DNA of 64,000 nt, taken from positions 1,054,001 to 1,118,000 of the forward strand of contig JAVTVJ010000553.1 of NCBI GenBank assembly GCA_034509425.1, given 5' to 3'. This document shows positions 44,461 to 55,085 of the stretch, one piece after another. Position 1 is the stretch's first letter, and every line of letters starts with the position of its first letter. The position numbers were made by a program, and so were the translations under genes. This DNA comes from Eopsaltria australis. Taxonomy: Eukaryota; Chordata; Aves; Passeriformes; Petroicidae. Under the pieces are notes generated by a model, which was not told the DNA's origin, ran no database searches, and worked only from the letters and a program-made list of their open reading frames with translations.

Positions 44461-45755
44461 GATGATGAAATATCCCCTAAAAGAGGATGGGATAAGGTGA
44501 CCAGGGCCTACCTAAGGTCCACTTTCAACACAGACAACTCCAACTCAATCCCCCTTCCCCAAAATCCCAAGTAGAAATGAAAACCTCGCTAGAGAACCCC
44601 ATCAGAAACCAACTCCCCTTTAACCCCATCCAGCACCCTGCAGGTCACACTGAGCTCCTGGGACAACATCACTGGGACCTTGGACAGCGTTGTGGGACCT
44701 TGGACAGCGTTACTGGGATGGAAACCGGAGCGAAGACTCTTGGAAGAGCAGAAGCATGGATTGGTGATGGATTTGCTGCTCCTTACCCAGGGATGTGTCC
44801 CTGACAAAGCTGCTGTGGCTGGTGCCCATCCCTGGGTGACAGGACAGGGCTGGTGCCACCACAGAGGGGGCACGGGGGTGCCTGAGGTTTGCTGGATGAA
44901 CTGAACTTTCAGGGAAAAGTTGGATAAATGGCTTTGCAATCCTTCACTTTCAGCGGGAGCTGGGTGATATTATGGTTTCATTTAAAGCCCAGATCAAACC
45001 AAGTCTGGGCCTGCTGGTGAAATATGGGATGTTTGGCTCCATGGCTGGGAAATCCTTTCCATCATCGGAGTAAAAACATCCCTGAGCTCTTTGGGAAGTT
45101 CCCTTCCCTCCCCCTGCCACATCCTCCTGTTTAATTTTCCTTCCTGCTCCGTTGGGAATTCATTTCTGGGTCAGCCCTTCCCAACCTTTCAGAGCATTAA
45201 TCACCGTGTTGTGGCTTTGATTGAACTGCAAAGTGTTCCCTTCCTAATTTAGCTTCACTAATTAATGAGGGGATGATTGATTGAGCCCAGGCTGGTCCTG
45301 ATTTGCTGCTTGCACTTTTGGGGGAGTGAGTAAGGCCAGAGTCGCTCCCTGTTCCTAAAGGAGGTGAAAAAGGACAGGAAGTCTGAGAAATCCTGGAGTA
45401 TTTGGGCTTGGAAACTTGGTGTAGCTCCTTCATTTTAGAGCAAAATGAAAATTACATTGCATTAAATTAAATTTAAAAATTCTTTACATGACCAGTTGGG
45501 GTAAATCCTCTTTTCCTTAGGTGTGCATGAACCTGCACCTCTCTGCTCTGCTGTGCAAAGTGATGAATTTTAAATTTTTTCCCTCAATCCGTGGATATTT
45601 TTACTCTAAATTTACAACAATCCCAGTCTGCGATCCCTGGTTTAAAACAGAGGAGGAAGAGCTTTAAAAATTGTGCCAAAATATTGTTTCTTGCAATGTG
45701 ACACTGATGTGCATTGAAATTAGAATTAGTAATGGCTGAATAATGTAGATTTTCC
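44461..45755. other. Unique non-coding sequence, no gene seen
   Basis: Contains a 25-bp tandem pair at 44667-44715 (gggaccttggacagcgtt twice). AT-rich at 45440-45480 and 45580-45720. Frames on both strands are unrecognised. Confidence 0.4.
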
Positions 45756-46290
45756 ACGGATTTTGATGTTGATTTTACCAGGATCTGGTGTTGATTTTCC
45801 AGGGATTTTGGTGTTGATTTTACAGGGATTTTGGTGTTGATCTTACTGGGATTTTGATGTTGGTTTTGGTGTTGATTTTGATGTTGGTTTTGGTGTTGAT
45901 TTTGATGTTGATGTTGATTTTACCAGGATTTTGGTCTTGATTTTACAGGGATTTTGATATTGATTTTCCAGGGATTTTGGTGTTGATTTTCCAGGGATTT
46001 TGGTGTTGATTTTCCAGGGATTTTGGTGTTGATTTTCCAGGGATTTTGGTGTTGATTTTCCAGGGATTTTGATGTTGATCTTCCTGGGATTTTGATGTTG
46101 ATTTTGGTGTTGATTTTGATGTTGATTTTACCAGGATTTTGGTCTTGATTTTACAGGGATTTTGATATTGATTTTACTGGGATTTTGATGTTGATTTTGA
46201 TGTTGATTTTCCAGGGATTTTGATGTTGATCTTACTGGGATTTTGATGTTGATTTACTGGGATTTTGATCTTGATTTTAGAAGGATTTTG
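45756..46290. repeat. 23-bp TTGATTTT/GGGATTTTGG minisatellite
   Basis: More than 20 degenerate units on the theme ttgattttccagggattttg, with a nearly perfect run of the 23-bp form around 45955-46070. A shorter ttttgatgttgattt form lies elsewhere. A larger block (ttgatgttgattttaccagg ... gattttgatattgatttt) recurs at about 45905-45965 and 46115-46175, showing duplication above unit level. Strongly T/G-biased on plus. Confidence 0.95.
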
Positions 46291-47164
46291 GAACTGGGAG
46301 CCCTGGGCTTGGCATGAAGTTCCTGACGGGATCAGCACCCACCAGCCTGGTGGATGCTCCCAAGTGCATCCTAGGAATGCATGCCTGTAAAGATTTCAAT
46401 AAAACCCTGCAAGCCGGGTGGCTGAGCGAATTTAAAACAAGTTTAAATAATTCCCCGAGCCTCGTGGGCGCTGGGCAGAACCGAGGTGTGCACAACAGGA
46501 AAACCTCCCGTGCTTTTTAAGGATTAAAACGGTTTTGGTTGCTTAAATAAAAAACCTTATTTATTTTTTTTTTTTAGGGGTGTTAACAACAGCGACTGAA
46601 GGTGAGCCAGAGCTGCTTCCTCATGGCTGGAACTCGATAACACGGGGGTATCAATCAGCCTTCCCGAATTAGCATTTTCCTGATAGGGATGCACAAAGCC
46701 TTTTAATGAGCACTTTCAAGTCCCCCCAGCTCTGGGTTTTTTTTTTTTTTCCTGCTCGTTCCTAAGCAACAGCCGGGATTGGCAGCGAGCAGGGGTTTGA
46801 TGTGTTCGAACATAAAGGGTTTACAGGGCTGGAAACTGCACGTGAGAAAAGAAATGAGGATAATTGTGGTTTATTGTTTTGGCACGAGGTTCAAAGATAA
46901 ACAAACAACCTCTGGGCCCTCAGAAGCTTCCTGGTGGGTTCTTCTTGCTTCCTCTGTTCTCCTGGAGAACTTCTCTGCCAAGCCTGGAGTTGAAATTAAA
47001 TAGGCTTTTGTCTGGTTTCGGGGAAATTAACACCTCAGAGCAGAAAAAGCTGAGCTGCTTGATCTGCATTAGAAAAGGGAATTAAGGAATGTTGTGCTGG
47101 AATGTGTGGAAAGGGAAAAAACATCCTGCAAAGCTTTGGTGGAGCTGCAGCTTGGGGGAGGCGG
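46291..47164. other. Non-repetitive block, possible conserved noncoding element
   Basis: Complex sequence with aatgcatgcctgtaaagatt, aaacaagtttaaataattcc and cgataacacgggggtatcaa. T runs at 46561-46576 and 46738-46750. No coding match. The part at 46330-46700 looks most element-like. Confidence 0.25.
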
Positions 47165-47538
47165 CACCTTCAGCCTGGAGAGGAGAAGGTTCTGGAGAGA
47201 GCTCAGAGCCCCTTGCAGGGCCTGAAGGGGCTCCAGGAGAGCTGGAGAGGGACTGGGGACAAGGGATGGAGGGACAGGACACAGGAAATGGCTTCCGACT
47301 GCCATGGGGGTTATATGGGATATTGGGAATTGGGAATTCCTGTCTGGGAGGGTGGGGAGGGGCTGGGCTGGAATTCCCAGATTTGCTGTGGCTGCCCCTG
47401 GATCCCTGGCAGTGCCCAAGGCCAGGTTGGACAGGGCTGGGAGCAGCCTGGGACAGTGGGAGGTGTCCCTGCCCATGGCAGGAGTGGGAATGGGATGGGA
47501 TTTATGATCCTTTCCACCCCAAACCATTCTGGGATTCC
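47165..47538 (+). mobile_element. CR1 LINE 3' portion (group I, well preserved)
   Basis: About 375 bp with the same order of segments as the 44055 copy, from cttcagcctggagaggagaa to a terminus (ccaccccaaaccattctggg). Between ggccaggttggacagggctg and gggagcagcctgggacagtg it keeps a spacer the 44055 copy lacks. The 280-codon plus frame at 47089-47931 owes its start to this repeat and is not a gene. Confidence 0.95.
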
Positions 47539-47979
47539 AGTCTGACTTTAAATATTTTCCACACTCACTCTGTTCACCATCCTTCTCTTTGTGCTTTCCA
47601 GGCACAGGATCACAGCTATTCCACCCCAAAATCTGCTGTCAGATCAGTGCTGAGCACTTCCACTGGGGAGCACCCACCCTCTTCCCATGGGATCCCACCC
47701 TTGAGCTCCTGGAAAGCGTCACAGCCCAGTGCAAAGCGGATGGCACCAATTAAGCATTTCTTCAATGAGCTTTGGGCTTTGCTGCTTTCCTGCCCAGGGC
47801 AGATCCCATCACATCCCCTCAGTCTCAGTGGAAGCTGGGGTTGGTGCAGGCTGTGCCAGGGCTGCTGGGCAGAGCTGGAGCACCCTCAGGGTGTCCTGGC
47901 ACGAGGACAGCACCCAGAGCTGCTCCACTGAATCCCAGACCTGGAGCTCCCACCCTTGATTTAAACCCAGTAAATTCTC
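47539..47979. other. Unique sequence with a small related repeat
   Basis: At 47655-47705 (gagcacccaccctcttccca, tgggatcccacccttgagct) it resembles 48465-48515, next to the chimeric CR1 arm. This may be a third partial copy of that edge. The rest is ordinary. Confidence 0.4.
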
Positions 47980-48488
47980 AGGAATTTTCATATTTTACCT
48001 CAGAAATATCAGAAATTTGGACGTTTTCAGTCTGGACACCCTCCTGGCCAGCTCTTCTCTCCCAGGTCACCTCCACGGGACAGGTGGCTCCAAGCATCAT
48101 CCAGCCTGGCCTTGGACACTGCCAGGGATCCAGGGGCAGCCACAGCAAATCTGGGAAAGCTGGTTCAACACCCCACCACCCCCACAGACAAGAATTCCTT
48201 CCCAATATCCCATCTAACCTTGCCCTTTGGCTGTCTGAAGCCATTCCCCGTTGTCCTGGCACTCCAGGCTCTTGGAAATGGTTTCCATGTTTCTGTCAGC
48301 TCCTTCAGGTCCTGGAAGGTCACAATGAGGCCATCCTAAAGTTTCTCTTCTGTAGGCTGAACAATCCCAACTCTCCCAGCCTTTCCTCCCAGCAGAGCTG
48401 CTCCATCCCTCGGATCATTGGCACCCTCTGGAAGAACAATTCCAACAGCAGGAGCATGAAATTCCTCACTGGGAGCCACCCACCCTCT
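47980..48488 (-). mobile_element. Chimeric CR1, left arm of inverted pair
   Basis: On minus it starts with about 65 bp unlike CR1 (agagggtgggtggctcccag), then CR1 pre-UTR sequence (gttgggattgttcagcctac) through atgggatattgggaaggaat and cacagcaaatctg to ccttggacactg. In place of the usual terminus it carries about 110 bp of other sequence (aggtgacctgggagagaaga ... ctgatatttctgaggtaaaa). The whole unit recurs inverted at 52925-53413, roughly 95% identical by eye, with the same breakpoints on both sides. Confidence 0.92.
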
Positions 48489-48490
48489 CC

Positions 48491-48850
48491 AGGGAATTCC
48501 ACCCTTGACGTGGGTGTTTTCCCTGAAGTGCCCTGGGTTTGATGTGGGGTTGAGTCAAATTTAAGGTTTGGGGCAGGTGCCTTTTGGTGTTTGCCGCAGG
48601 ATCCATGCCCGGACAGAGCTGCTGCTCCTCCTGCTCTCGCCCCACCTTCCCTCTGCCCAAATCAGCCCAAATTCTTCAATTATAAAACACACCTCAAAGA
48701 GAGAACAGAAAGAAAACCCCTGCAAACACTTCCTGGTGATATTATGGGCTTAAAGCTGATTTTTATTCCGTTCCAAGAGGAGGAATCTGATCTTTTTGCA
48801 GCAGCAGAAGACGTGTGGTACCTGTTACCCCTCAGGTGAATCCCTTCTTC
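48491..48850. other. Unique non-coding sequence
   Basis: Mixed sequence just inside the left inverted arm. No feature is recognised. Confidence 0.4.
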
Positions 48851-48852
48851 CC

Positions 48853-48912
48853 ATCCATCGCATGCCATCGCATCCCATCCCATCCCATCCCATCCCATCG
48901 CGTCCCATCCCA
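48853..48912. repeat. CCCAT pentanucleotide microsatellite
   Basis: About twelve CCATC/CCATCG units (atcccatcccatcccatccc) with a few G interruptions. Length-variable type. Confidence 0.92.
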
Positions 48913-50096
48913 AGGGCTGAGCTTCTCCCACAGAGCTGCTTGTGCCCTTCCAGTTCTTACTGAAACCAGAGCTGCCCACTTAACCCAGCACAGATTAATC
49001 TACAATGTTCATTAAGAATGATGATTTATTTAGACTCCAGGCTGTTTCCTGCGGGAATTTTGGCACGCTCAGGCACCGGGGAACAGATCCATGCTGTTCC
49101 TAATTCCCAGTTCCCTGGGCTGAGGTTGGAAAGGGTTTCTGCGGCCAAGATTTGGCTCAGCCTGCGCTGTCTGTGGCACCTTTGGCAGGCAGCACCTGAA
49201 TTCCTAGGGGAATGTGCTCCTGGGGCTCTCTGCAGCCTCCTGTTTGCAGCATTCCAGAAAATCCCATGGATGAGGAAGGAATCACCTGTTACCTGCTGCT
49301 GCCAGTGGGTTGTGCCGCTCCACTGTGTTACATGCCCGGCCAGAGCTGCAAACACCGCCCAGCTCTGCCTCCCACCCACCCATTCCCATCCTTCCCAGCC
49401 TGTTATTCAAGGAATCTCCATCTCCAAGCCCCTCCTTGTCCCAGTGAGGGTTTCCAGGTGGGAATTGCAGCAGTGCCGTTTGTGGTATCGAAGCTGGGTC
49501 GCTCAGGAGTGATTTTATCACTTGAAGAAGCCTCGTCGAAGGCATCAGCAAAACCAGATTTAATTTAAATTTAACAAAGCTCAATTTCAAGGTTCACTCC
49601 ATTGCTACATAAACACACAAAGGGAAACCAGATAAAAATCAATTTAATCTGATTTGCACAGAGACTGAGGGTACAAAAGGAGAGTGCAAAGGGCAAGGGA
49701 GACTTTCCCGTTGAGCTTCTCCTTACCAAGCTCAGCCCAAAATTTGATCAATGGCTTTACGCCTGAAGGATTTAGCAGCACTTAATCATCGAGTAATTTA
49801 ACACTTGTGGTAAATTGTATTGAAGATTTTGGTGAGCACAGCAGTGACTGAGCTGCAGCCCTGGCACTGCTCCTGCTGCACTGGCTGGAGGTGTCGAGAA
49901 CAATTCCCACACGGACACAAAGGAGGTCAGGGAAAGGTGAAAATTCCTTCCTTGGAAAGGTGAAAATTCCCTCCTCAGGTGCTTTTGAATCTCTCGGCTG
50001 GAGGTGTCAGGCCAGGTGCCATCGCAGCTTTTGGGGATGGTTCTCTGAGTGTCACAAATTTGAGGGTTGGTGACCTCTGAGAGTGTCACATTCTGA
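48913..50096. other. Unique sequence, partly AT-motif-rich
   Basis: Contains a doubled phrase at 49937-49975 (ggtgaaaattcc twice). The part at 49555-49830 (tttaatttaaatttaacaaa, cgagtaatttaacacttgtg) is a candidate element. A plus-strand 164-codon frame (49018-49512) matches nothing. Confidence 0.3.
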
Positions 50097-50215
50097 GGGA
50101 TGTCCCACTCCCAGGGATGTCCCATTCCCAGGAATTTCCCTCTCCCAGGGATGTCTCACTCCCAGAAACGTCCCATTCCCATGGATGTCCCATTCCCAGG
50201 GATGTTCCATTCCCA
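50097..50215. repeat. Seven-copy 17-bp tandem repeat
   Basis: Exactly seven 17-bp units on gggatgtcccattccca, including variants such as gaaacgtcccattccca. It encodes Ser/Gln/Pro-rich repeats in two plus frames, as expected of a repeat with a period not divisible by three. Confidence 0.95.
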
Positions 50216-51267
50216 GGGAGATGCCAAGGTCCTGGAGGTCTCCAAGTGCCTCACACAGAAATTCTGAACTGCTTGGCTTCAGTGACCTCTCAGTCTCCAG
50301 GATTTTTCAGGGAAGTCAAGGATTGTGGGAGACTCAGCTCCGAAATTCCAGCCCTGCCACATCCCCACCTTTCTGCTCATTCCTTCTCATCCCTCCCTGA
50401 ATCCTACCATGTTTTAGGGATAAAACATGTCTTGGAGCCATCAAATTCCTGTTCAGTGAGGACCCCAGCACTGCCAAAGCTGAAATTCGGAATCCTGGCT
50501 GCATATTCTGTGTATTTGAAAGGGAAGCTGCAGGTATGGAGTTTGATAAGGAAAAGGAAGGAACATTATTTGGAATTTTTAATGCATCTGGATGAAACAC
50601 GCTCTGACATTTCCTTCTCTAAACTCCCTGGCTTAATATTCAGCAATCTCCCGTTCATTATGTTAAACACCTTTGGAAGAGAAACCAGAGAAGTGTTCAG
50701 GGAAGAGCCACTGGATAGGGAATGGCTTCATCCCCATAAAAATGCAAATTAACCCTCGGGAAGTGAAGGTCTGGGTCATTTGTACAGAAAATAAAAACGA
50801 GTTTCAAACAGTGCCCAGAAAAGCTCTGCCAACACCAGGATTTTCAGGGACATCAGCAGCCCCAAATAAACCTGCAAAGAGAATTTCCCAGCTCTTTCCC
50901 AAATTTTAATTTTTATTTTTAACCCTGGATTTCCCCCAGAACTTGGCTAAGAAGACTCCGGTGTCCCGATAATTCCCTGCTTTTCCAGGATCTCCATCAA
51001 TGATGCATTGCCATGGAAAAGAAAGGATTTTTTGGTGTCTCCATCATCCAAAAATATCCACACCGAGTGTTCTGGGATGTGATGATCCTTTCTGGGATGT
51101 GCATGGCCATTCCTACAGGATGGTGAGGAGAACATCCAGGTGAGGAGAGCATCCAGGTGTGTCGGAAGAACTGGAAAATTTTCCAAGGGTCTTCCCTGGG
51201 AAACTCATGGCACTGAAGGGCCGACACCAAAAAGCTCCAAGAAGTTTTCCAGCACTGCAGGGCTTTC
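50216..51267. other. Unique non-coding sequence, no gene seen
   Basis: Mixed sequence. A plus-strand frame of 211 codons (50117-50752) begins in the 17-bp array and continues without recognisable domains. A doubled phrase occurs at 51122-51158 (agcatccaggtg-like). No gene is supported. Confidence 0.35.
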
Positions 51268-51400
51268 CTTGGAAGCTGTGCTGGCACTGGGAGTGTCCCA
51301 GGCCAGGTTAGAGCAACCTGGAATAGTGGAAGACATCCCTGCCCATGGATAAGCTGGATGAGCTTTAAGGTTCTTCCAACCCAAACCATTCCAGGATTCC
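51268..51400 (+). mobile_element. CR1 LINE 3' fragment (group I)
   Basis: From aagctgtgctggcactggga, agtgtcccaggccaggttag and ggaatagtggaagacatccc to the terminus (cttccaacccaaaccattcc, aggattcc). About 130 bp. The ccctggatcc segment is missing. Confidence 0.9.
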
Positions 51401-51972
51401 ATGAAAACAGAGAACCTCAGTGAGATAATTTGCCCCATTTCTGCCAAAATGAGATCTTTCCATGGATTTGGGCTGATTTTTTACAGCAGATGTGCTTCCC
51501 TGCAGAACCTTGGGTCTTCATGGAAGAGGAGTTGAGTTAATTTCAAATCCTTGTGGTCTCCAGAGTTCTCCATAGGGATGGGATGTGGGTGAGGAACCTG
51601 GAATATTTTGGTCCTGCTGAGGTGGCTTGAGGCTGTGAAACAGAGCACTGGATCAAATCCAGGATCCTATGGAAATAACGAGGGGATGAAAACCCCCAGA
51701 GCTGCATTTTCACTGTTTTTCCTCATTCCTGCTCTCTTTTTTCATTTTCCAGTGGAATTTTTGCTCCTAATTCTCAGTGCGTGGTCTATTCCCATGGGAT
51801 TCTCCCTTCACGGTGTGACCACGTCACCCTCTCATCTGCTCCAAGGAAATCTTCCCAGGGAACTGCAAACATCCATTTTTTTTTGGAGCTTCCCTCTGAG
51901 GTCATTGTCTTTGTTTTTCAATTGTTGAATATGGATTTTTCCTTTTCCATGTGTGGTGGGGTGGGATTTGTC
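51401..51972. other. Unique non-coding sequence, no gene seen
   Basis: Mixed sequence between two CR1 tails. Frames are unrecognised. Confidence 0.4.
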
Positions 51973-52062
51973 TCTTGGTCTAGTGGAAGGAATTCCTTGG
52001 GCAGGAGAGTTGGAACGAGATGATTTTAAGGTCCTTCCAACCCAAACCATTCCAGGATTCCA
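51973..52062 (+). mobile_element. Short CR1 terminus (group I)
   Basis: About 90 bp: cttggtctagtggaaggaat, tgggcaggagagttggaacg, agatgattttaaggtccttc and the terminus. It retains the agatgattttaa segment like the older type. Confidence 0.88.
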
Positions 52063-52335
52063 TAAATAACATCACTAATAGGATCTGTTCCTCAGGACAT
52101 TCCCAACATTAGAAAAGGCAGGAGAAAGGCACTAAAAGGAATTATTTTCCTGGGAAAACAGAAAGGAAATCTTTTCCTGGGATGGAGGTGCTGGTGCCGC
52201 ACTGAACCTGGTTTGGGTTTGACACCCAAGGGTCACACTAAGCCCAGGTCACCTTCACTTCAGGCTTTGTTCCCAGGAATTACATCTGCTAGGGATACTC
52301 AAAGTCACTTTGCTGGCAAAACCTTTGGGGCTGTT
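52063..52335. other. Unique non-coding sequence
   Basis: Mixed sequence leading into a 78-bp duplication. No feature is recognised. Confidence 0.4.
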
Positions 52336-52497
52336 GGCAGGAAATCAGCGATGACGGAATTCCATAAAAACCACTTCCAGCGGGGAAATTGGATCACCAG
52401 TGTGAGAGCCCTGGGCAGGAAATCAGTGATGACAGAATTTCATAAAAGCCACTTCCAGCGGGGAAATTGGATCACCAGTGTGAGAGTCCTGGGCAGG
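52336..52497. repeat. 78-bp tandem duplication
   Basis: Two copies with period 78 bp (starting ggcaggaaatcag at 52336 and 52414) differ at a handful of bases; the next unit begins and stops at gggcagg. Since 78 is divisible by three, the plus frame 52213-52581 repeats 26 residues (GRKS.MTEFHK.HFQRGNWITSVR). There is no known domain. Confidence 0.93.
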
Positions 52498-52924
52498 TCC
52501 GGCACCTCAATCCTACGGACAATCCCCAATTTATCCATGTTGAGGACAGGCCCAACCTTCCTCTGCTGCTTCCCATTTTAGCCTTTATTGCCTTTTTTGG
52601 GTCATTCCTGCCGATATCCAGCATCCTATTCCAGGATTTTTACACCCACCCTTTTTATTCCTGCTAATTTGTGCTGAGGCTCAGGTGGGCAGGAGTCCCC
52701 ACGCCGAGGTGGCCACCACAGAAATTTTCTGGGCCACATTCCAGCTTGGGATCATGTTTTTGGAAGCACTTCCAGAATCCCAACATCCCCAGAGGAGTCT
52801 CACGGTGACTTCTCAGCCACTTTGTTCCTGTGGGGTTTTTTAGGGTGATGCTGCCTCAGGAGCTGGGGTTGGGTTGTGTGGATTCCCTGGAGCAGCTCCG
52901 TGGATTTGGGATTGGGATCAGCAG
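52498..52924. other. Unique non-coding sequence
   Basis: Mixed sequence just inside the right inverted arm. No feature is recognised. Confidence 0.4.
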
Positions 52925-53413
52925 AGGGTGGGTGGCTCCCAGTGAGGAATTTCATGCTCCTGCTGTTGGAATTGTTCTTCCAGAGGGTGCCAATGATTCG
53001 AGGGATGGAGCAGCTCTGCTGGGAGGAAAGGCTGGGAGAGTTGGGATTGTTCAGCCTGCAGAAGAGAAGCTTTAGGGTGACCTCATTGTGACCTTCCAGG
53101 ACCTGAAGGAGCTGAAAGAAACATGGAAACCATTTCCAAGAGCCTGGAGTGCCAGGACGACGGGGAATGGCTTCAAACTGCCAAAGGGCAAGGTTAGATG
53201 GGATATTGGGAAGAAATTCTTGTCTGTCTTTCTGTCTTTCCCAGATTTGCTGTGGCTGCCCCTGAGTCCCTGGCAGTGTCCAAGGCCAGGTTGGATGGAG
53301 GTCGGAGCCACCTGTCCCGTGGAGGTGACCTGGGAGAGAAGAGCTGGCCAGGAGGGTGTCCAGAGTGAAAACGTCCAAATTTCTGATATTTCTGAGGTAA
53401 AATATGAAAATTC
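52925..53413 (+). mobile_element. Chimeric CR1, right arm of inverted pair
   Basis: Plus-strand copy of the 47980-48488 unit: agagggtgggtggctcccag, then the CR1 core, then the same non-CR1 3' end (gaggtgacctgggagagaag to gaggtaaaatatgaaaattc). It differs by a ~20-bp replacement at 53218-53240, where tctgtctttctgtctttccc stands in for the ggtgggg-type stretch, and by scattered substitutions. Shared ends in both copies suggest either a DNA-level duplication or a repeat family with fixed ends. Confidence 0.92.
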
Positions 53414-53937
53414 CTCTGTGCTGTCAGCCAGGATCCATCTGGAGCCTTCTATTTAGAGCCTTGTTTTGTTCCAGTCTTTGCTTTTCATCAATGACAGGTG
53501 AAAAACGTCCTTTCTTTTCTTTTTTTTTTGGACGTTCTTGAGCTCCAGGCTTGTCCCCGCACTGCCCACTGCTCGTTTGACTTTCATTCGACAGGAAACT
53601 GCTCAGCAAGTCCTTGATCCATTATTCCAGGGCTGTTTTAACTCTGCTGGTTGGTTTAATGCCATCTCCAGACCTTTCAGAGCACAATAAGTCACCGAGA
53701 GCGTGGACGCTCAGCGGGCTCCCGTGGCTCTCATCACGGCAGATAAAACCGATGCGTTCCAGAAGGCTGGGCTGGCTCTGTTTTTCCTCTTTCCCTTCAC
53801 AAAATCACCCTTGTTCACTAAATATTTATGTCATCCTGCTGCTCCATCTTTCATTGTCTTCACATCCGCGGGAATAAACGACACAGCTCATCGCAGGTGG
53901 AAAAACCTTGTAGGTAAATCTGTTTATTCTGCACTGA
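53414..53937. other. Unique sequence, partly element-like
   Basis: A T-rich patch at 53510-53530 and a complex part at 53640-53930 with some CpG (agtcaccgagagcgtggacg). No coding match. Confidence 0.3.
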
Positions 53938-53990
53938 TTTATGGAATATCCTGAGCTGGAAGGGATCCAGAGGCTGATCCCAGGAGGAGG
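53938..53990 (-). mobile_element. CR1 terminus (group II)
   Basis: The plus strand reads tttatggaatatcctgagct, ggaagggatccagaggctga, the complement of a group II end. It may be the 3' end of the same element as the ORF2 relic that begins ~330 bp further on, with the intervening part scrambled or replaced. Confidence 0.75.
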
Positions 53991-54317
53991 AGATCCATAT
54001 AAAACCAGTCCTGTTCGCTTCAGTGCAATATTTGTGCTGTGTCCAGGTCAGCAGCTGGGTGGTTTTACAGCAGGAAGGAGAAAAAGCTCCAGTGGCAAAG
54101 AATTCCCTGGAGAAATCCTTTTTGGGCTGTGTTTATTATGGCAGGAGTGAGGTTGTGTCCCCCGTGGGACAAAGGGCTCCTGCAGCTGCTGCTGGGCAGG
54201 GCTGTGAGCAGGCTGAGCCTCGAGGAGTTTCTGGATCCTAAAAAAGCTGCTGGAAACTCCTCTCCAGGCACATTAAGGATGGAGTTCATCAAACAGCGGA
54301 ATTCCAGAGCTGGAGGT
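53991..54317. other. Unassigned sequence between CR1 pieces
   Basis: It lies between a CR1 3' end and CR1 ORF2 on the same strand, where the catalytic F/YADD region and the C-terminal part of ORF2 would be expected. I see no such motif, so it is either a decayed or rearranged part of the element or later sequence. Confidence 0.4.
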
Positions 54318-55085
54318 GCTTCCACGCCCTCATCCAGGTCATCAATAAAGGGGTTAAACAGGGCTGACCCCAGGACTAAGCCTTGGGAGAGACCAAGCTG
54401 GGTTTAACTCCATCCCCGCCACTTCCCAGAGTTTTCTATGCTCATCCAAGGCATGAGCAGGCAATTTCTCCAGGAGGATTCTGTGGCAAACAGTGGGAAA
54501 TCCTTTATGGATTCCAGGTGGTGACACCCAGAGCTTTCCCCTCAAGCACCAGGCAGGTCCTGCTGCCATGGAGGGAGATCAGGATGGTCTCCCTGGCAAA
54601 CCCAGACTGGCTGGGACTCATCCCCTGCTTTTCCTGGCATCCAGGATGATCTGCTCCATGATCCGCTTCAGTCCTGGAGCTCCCTGAATCCTCCTCCTTG
54701 TCCCATTTGGGATCCTGCATTCGCCTGGGACCTCCCCAGGTGCCACAACAGCAGGAAAATGATGGAGAGGGGCTCCATGAGCTCTTCCCTCAGTGCCTTT
54801 GTAGGAATCCCATCCATTCCCATAAACCTATGGGTATCCAAGTGCTGCAGCAGCTCCCAGGCCATTTTCCCTTGGATTTGGGGTTTCATTCTGCTCCCCA
54901 TCCCTGTTTTCCAGCTCAGGGAGCCTGATATCCAGAAAACAAATGGTTTTGCTCTTAAAAAGTGAGGCAAAGAAGGCACTGAGGACCTTTTCCTCATCCT
55001 TTATCCCCGTGTTTCCAGCTTTATCCAATGGAGGTTTTCCATGGATTTCCTTTCACTGCTGTTGTATTTCCAGAACCGTTTTTCT
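54318..55085 (-). pseudogene. CR1 ORF2 reverse-transcriptase relic
   Basis: On minus the order of RT landmarks is intact but split over several frames. VLSAFFASLF with PELENRDGEQNE lies around 54900-55000. LLQHLDTHRFMGMDGI and EPLSIIF follow (54770-54880), then RIMEQIILD (54641-54671), and GLVLGSALFNPFIDDLDEGV (54321-54390). These match the N-terminal and palm part of avian CR1 reverse transcriptase, the enzyme that copies LINE RNA into the genome. Frameshifts, an in-frame stop after IILDA and loss of the F/YADD active-site segment make it dead. It is the only coding remnant of CR1 in the window. Confidence 0.93.

Noticed and set aside
47089..47931. 280-codon plus-strand open frame
   Set aside because: Its first half is CR1 3' UTR in translation, and the opposite strand is open over much of the same stretch. 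Other CR1 copies give equivalent frames.
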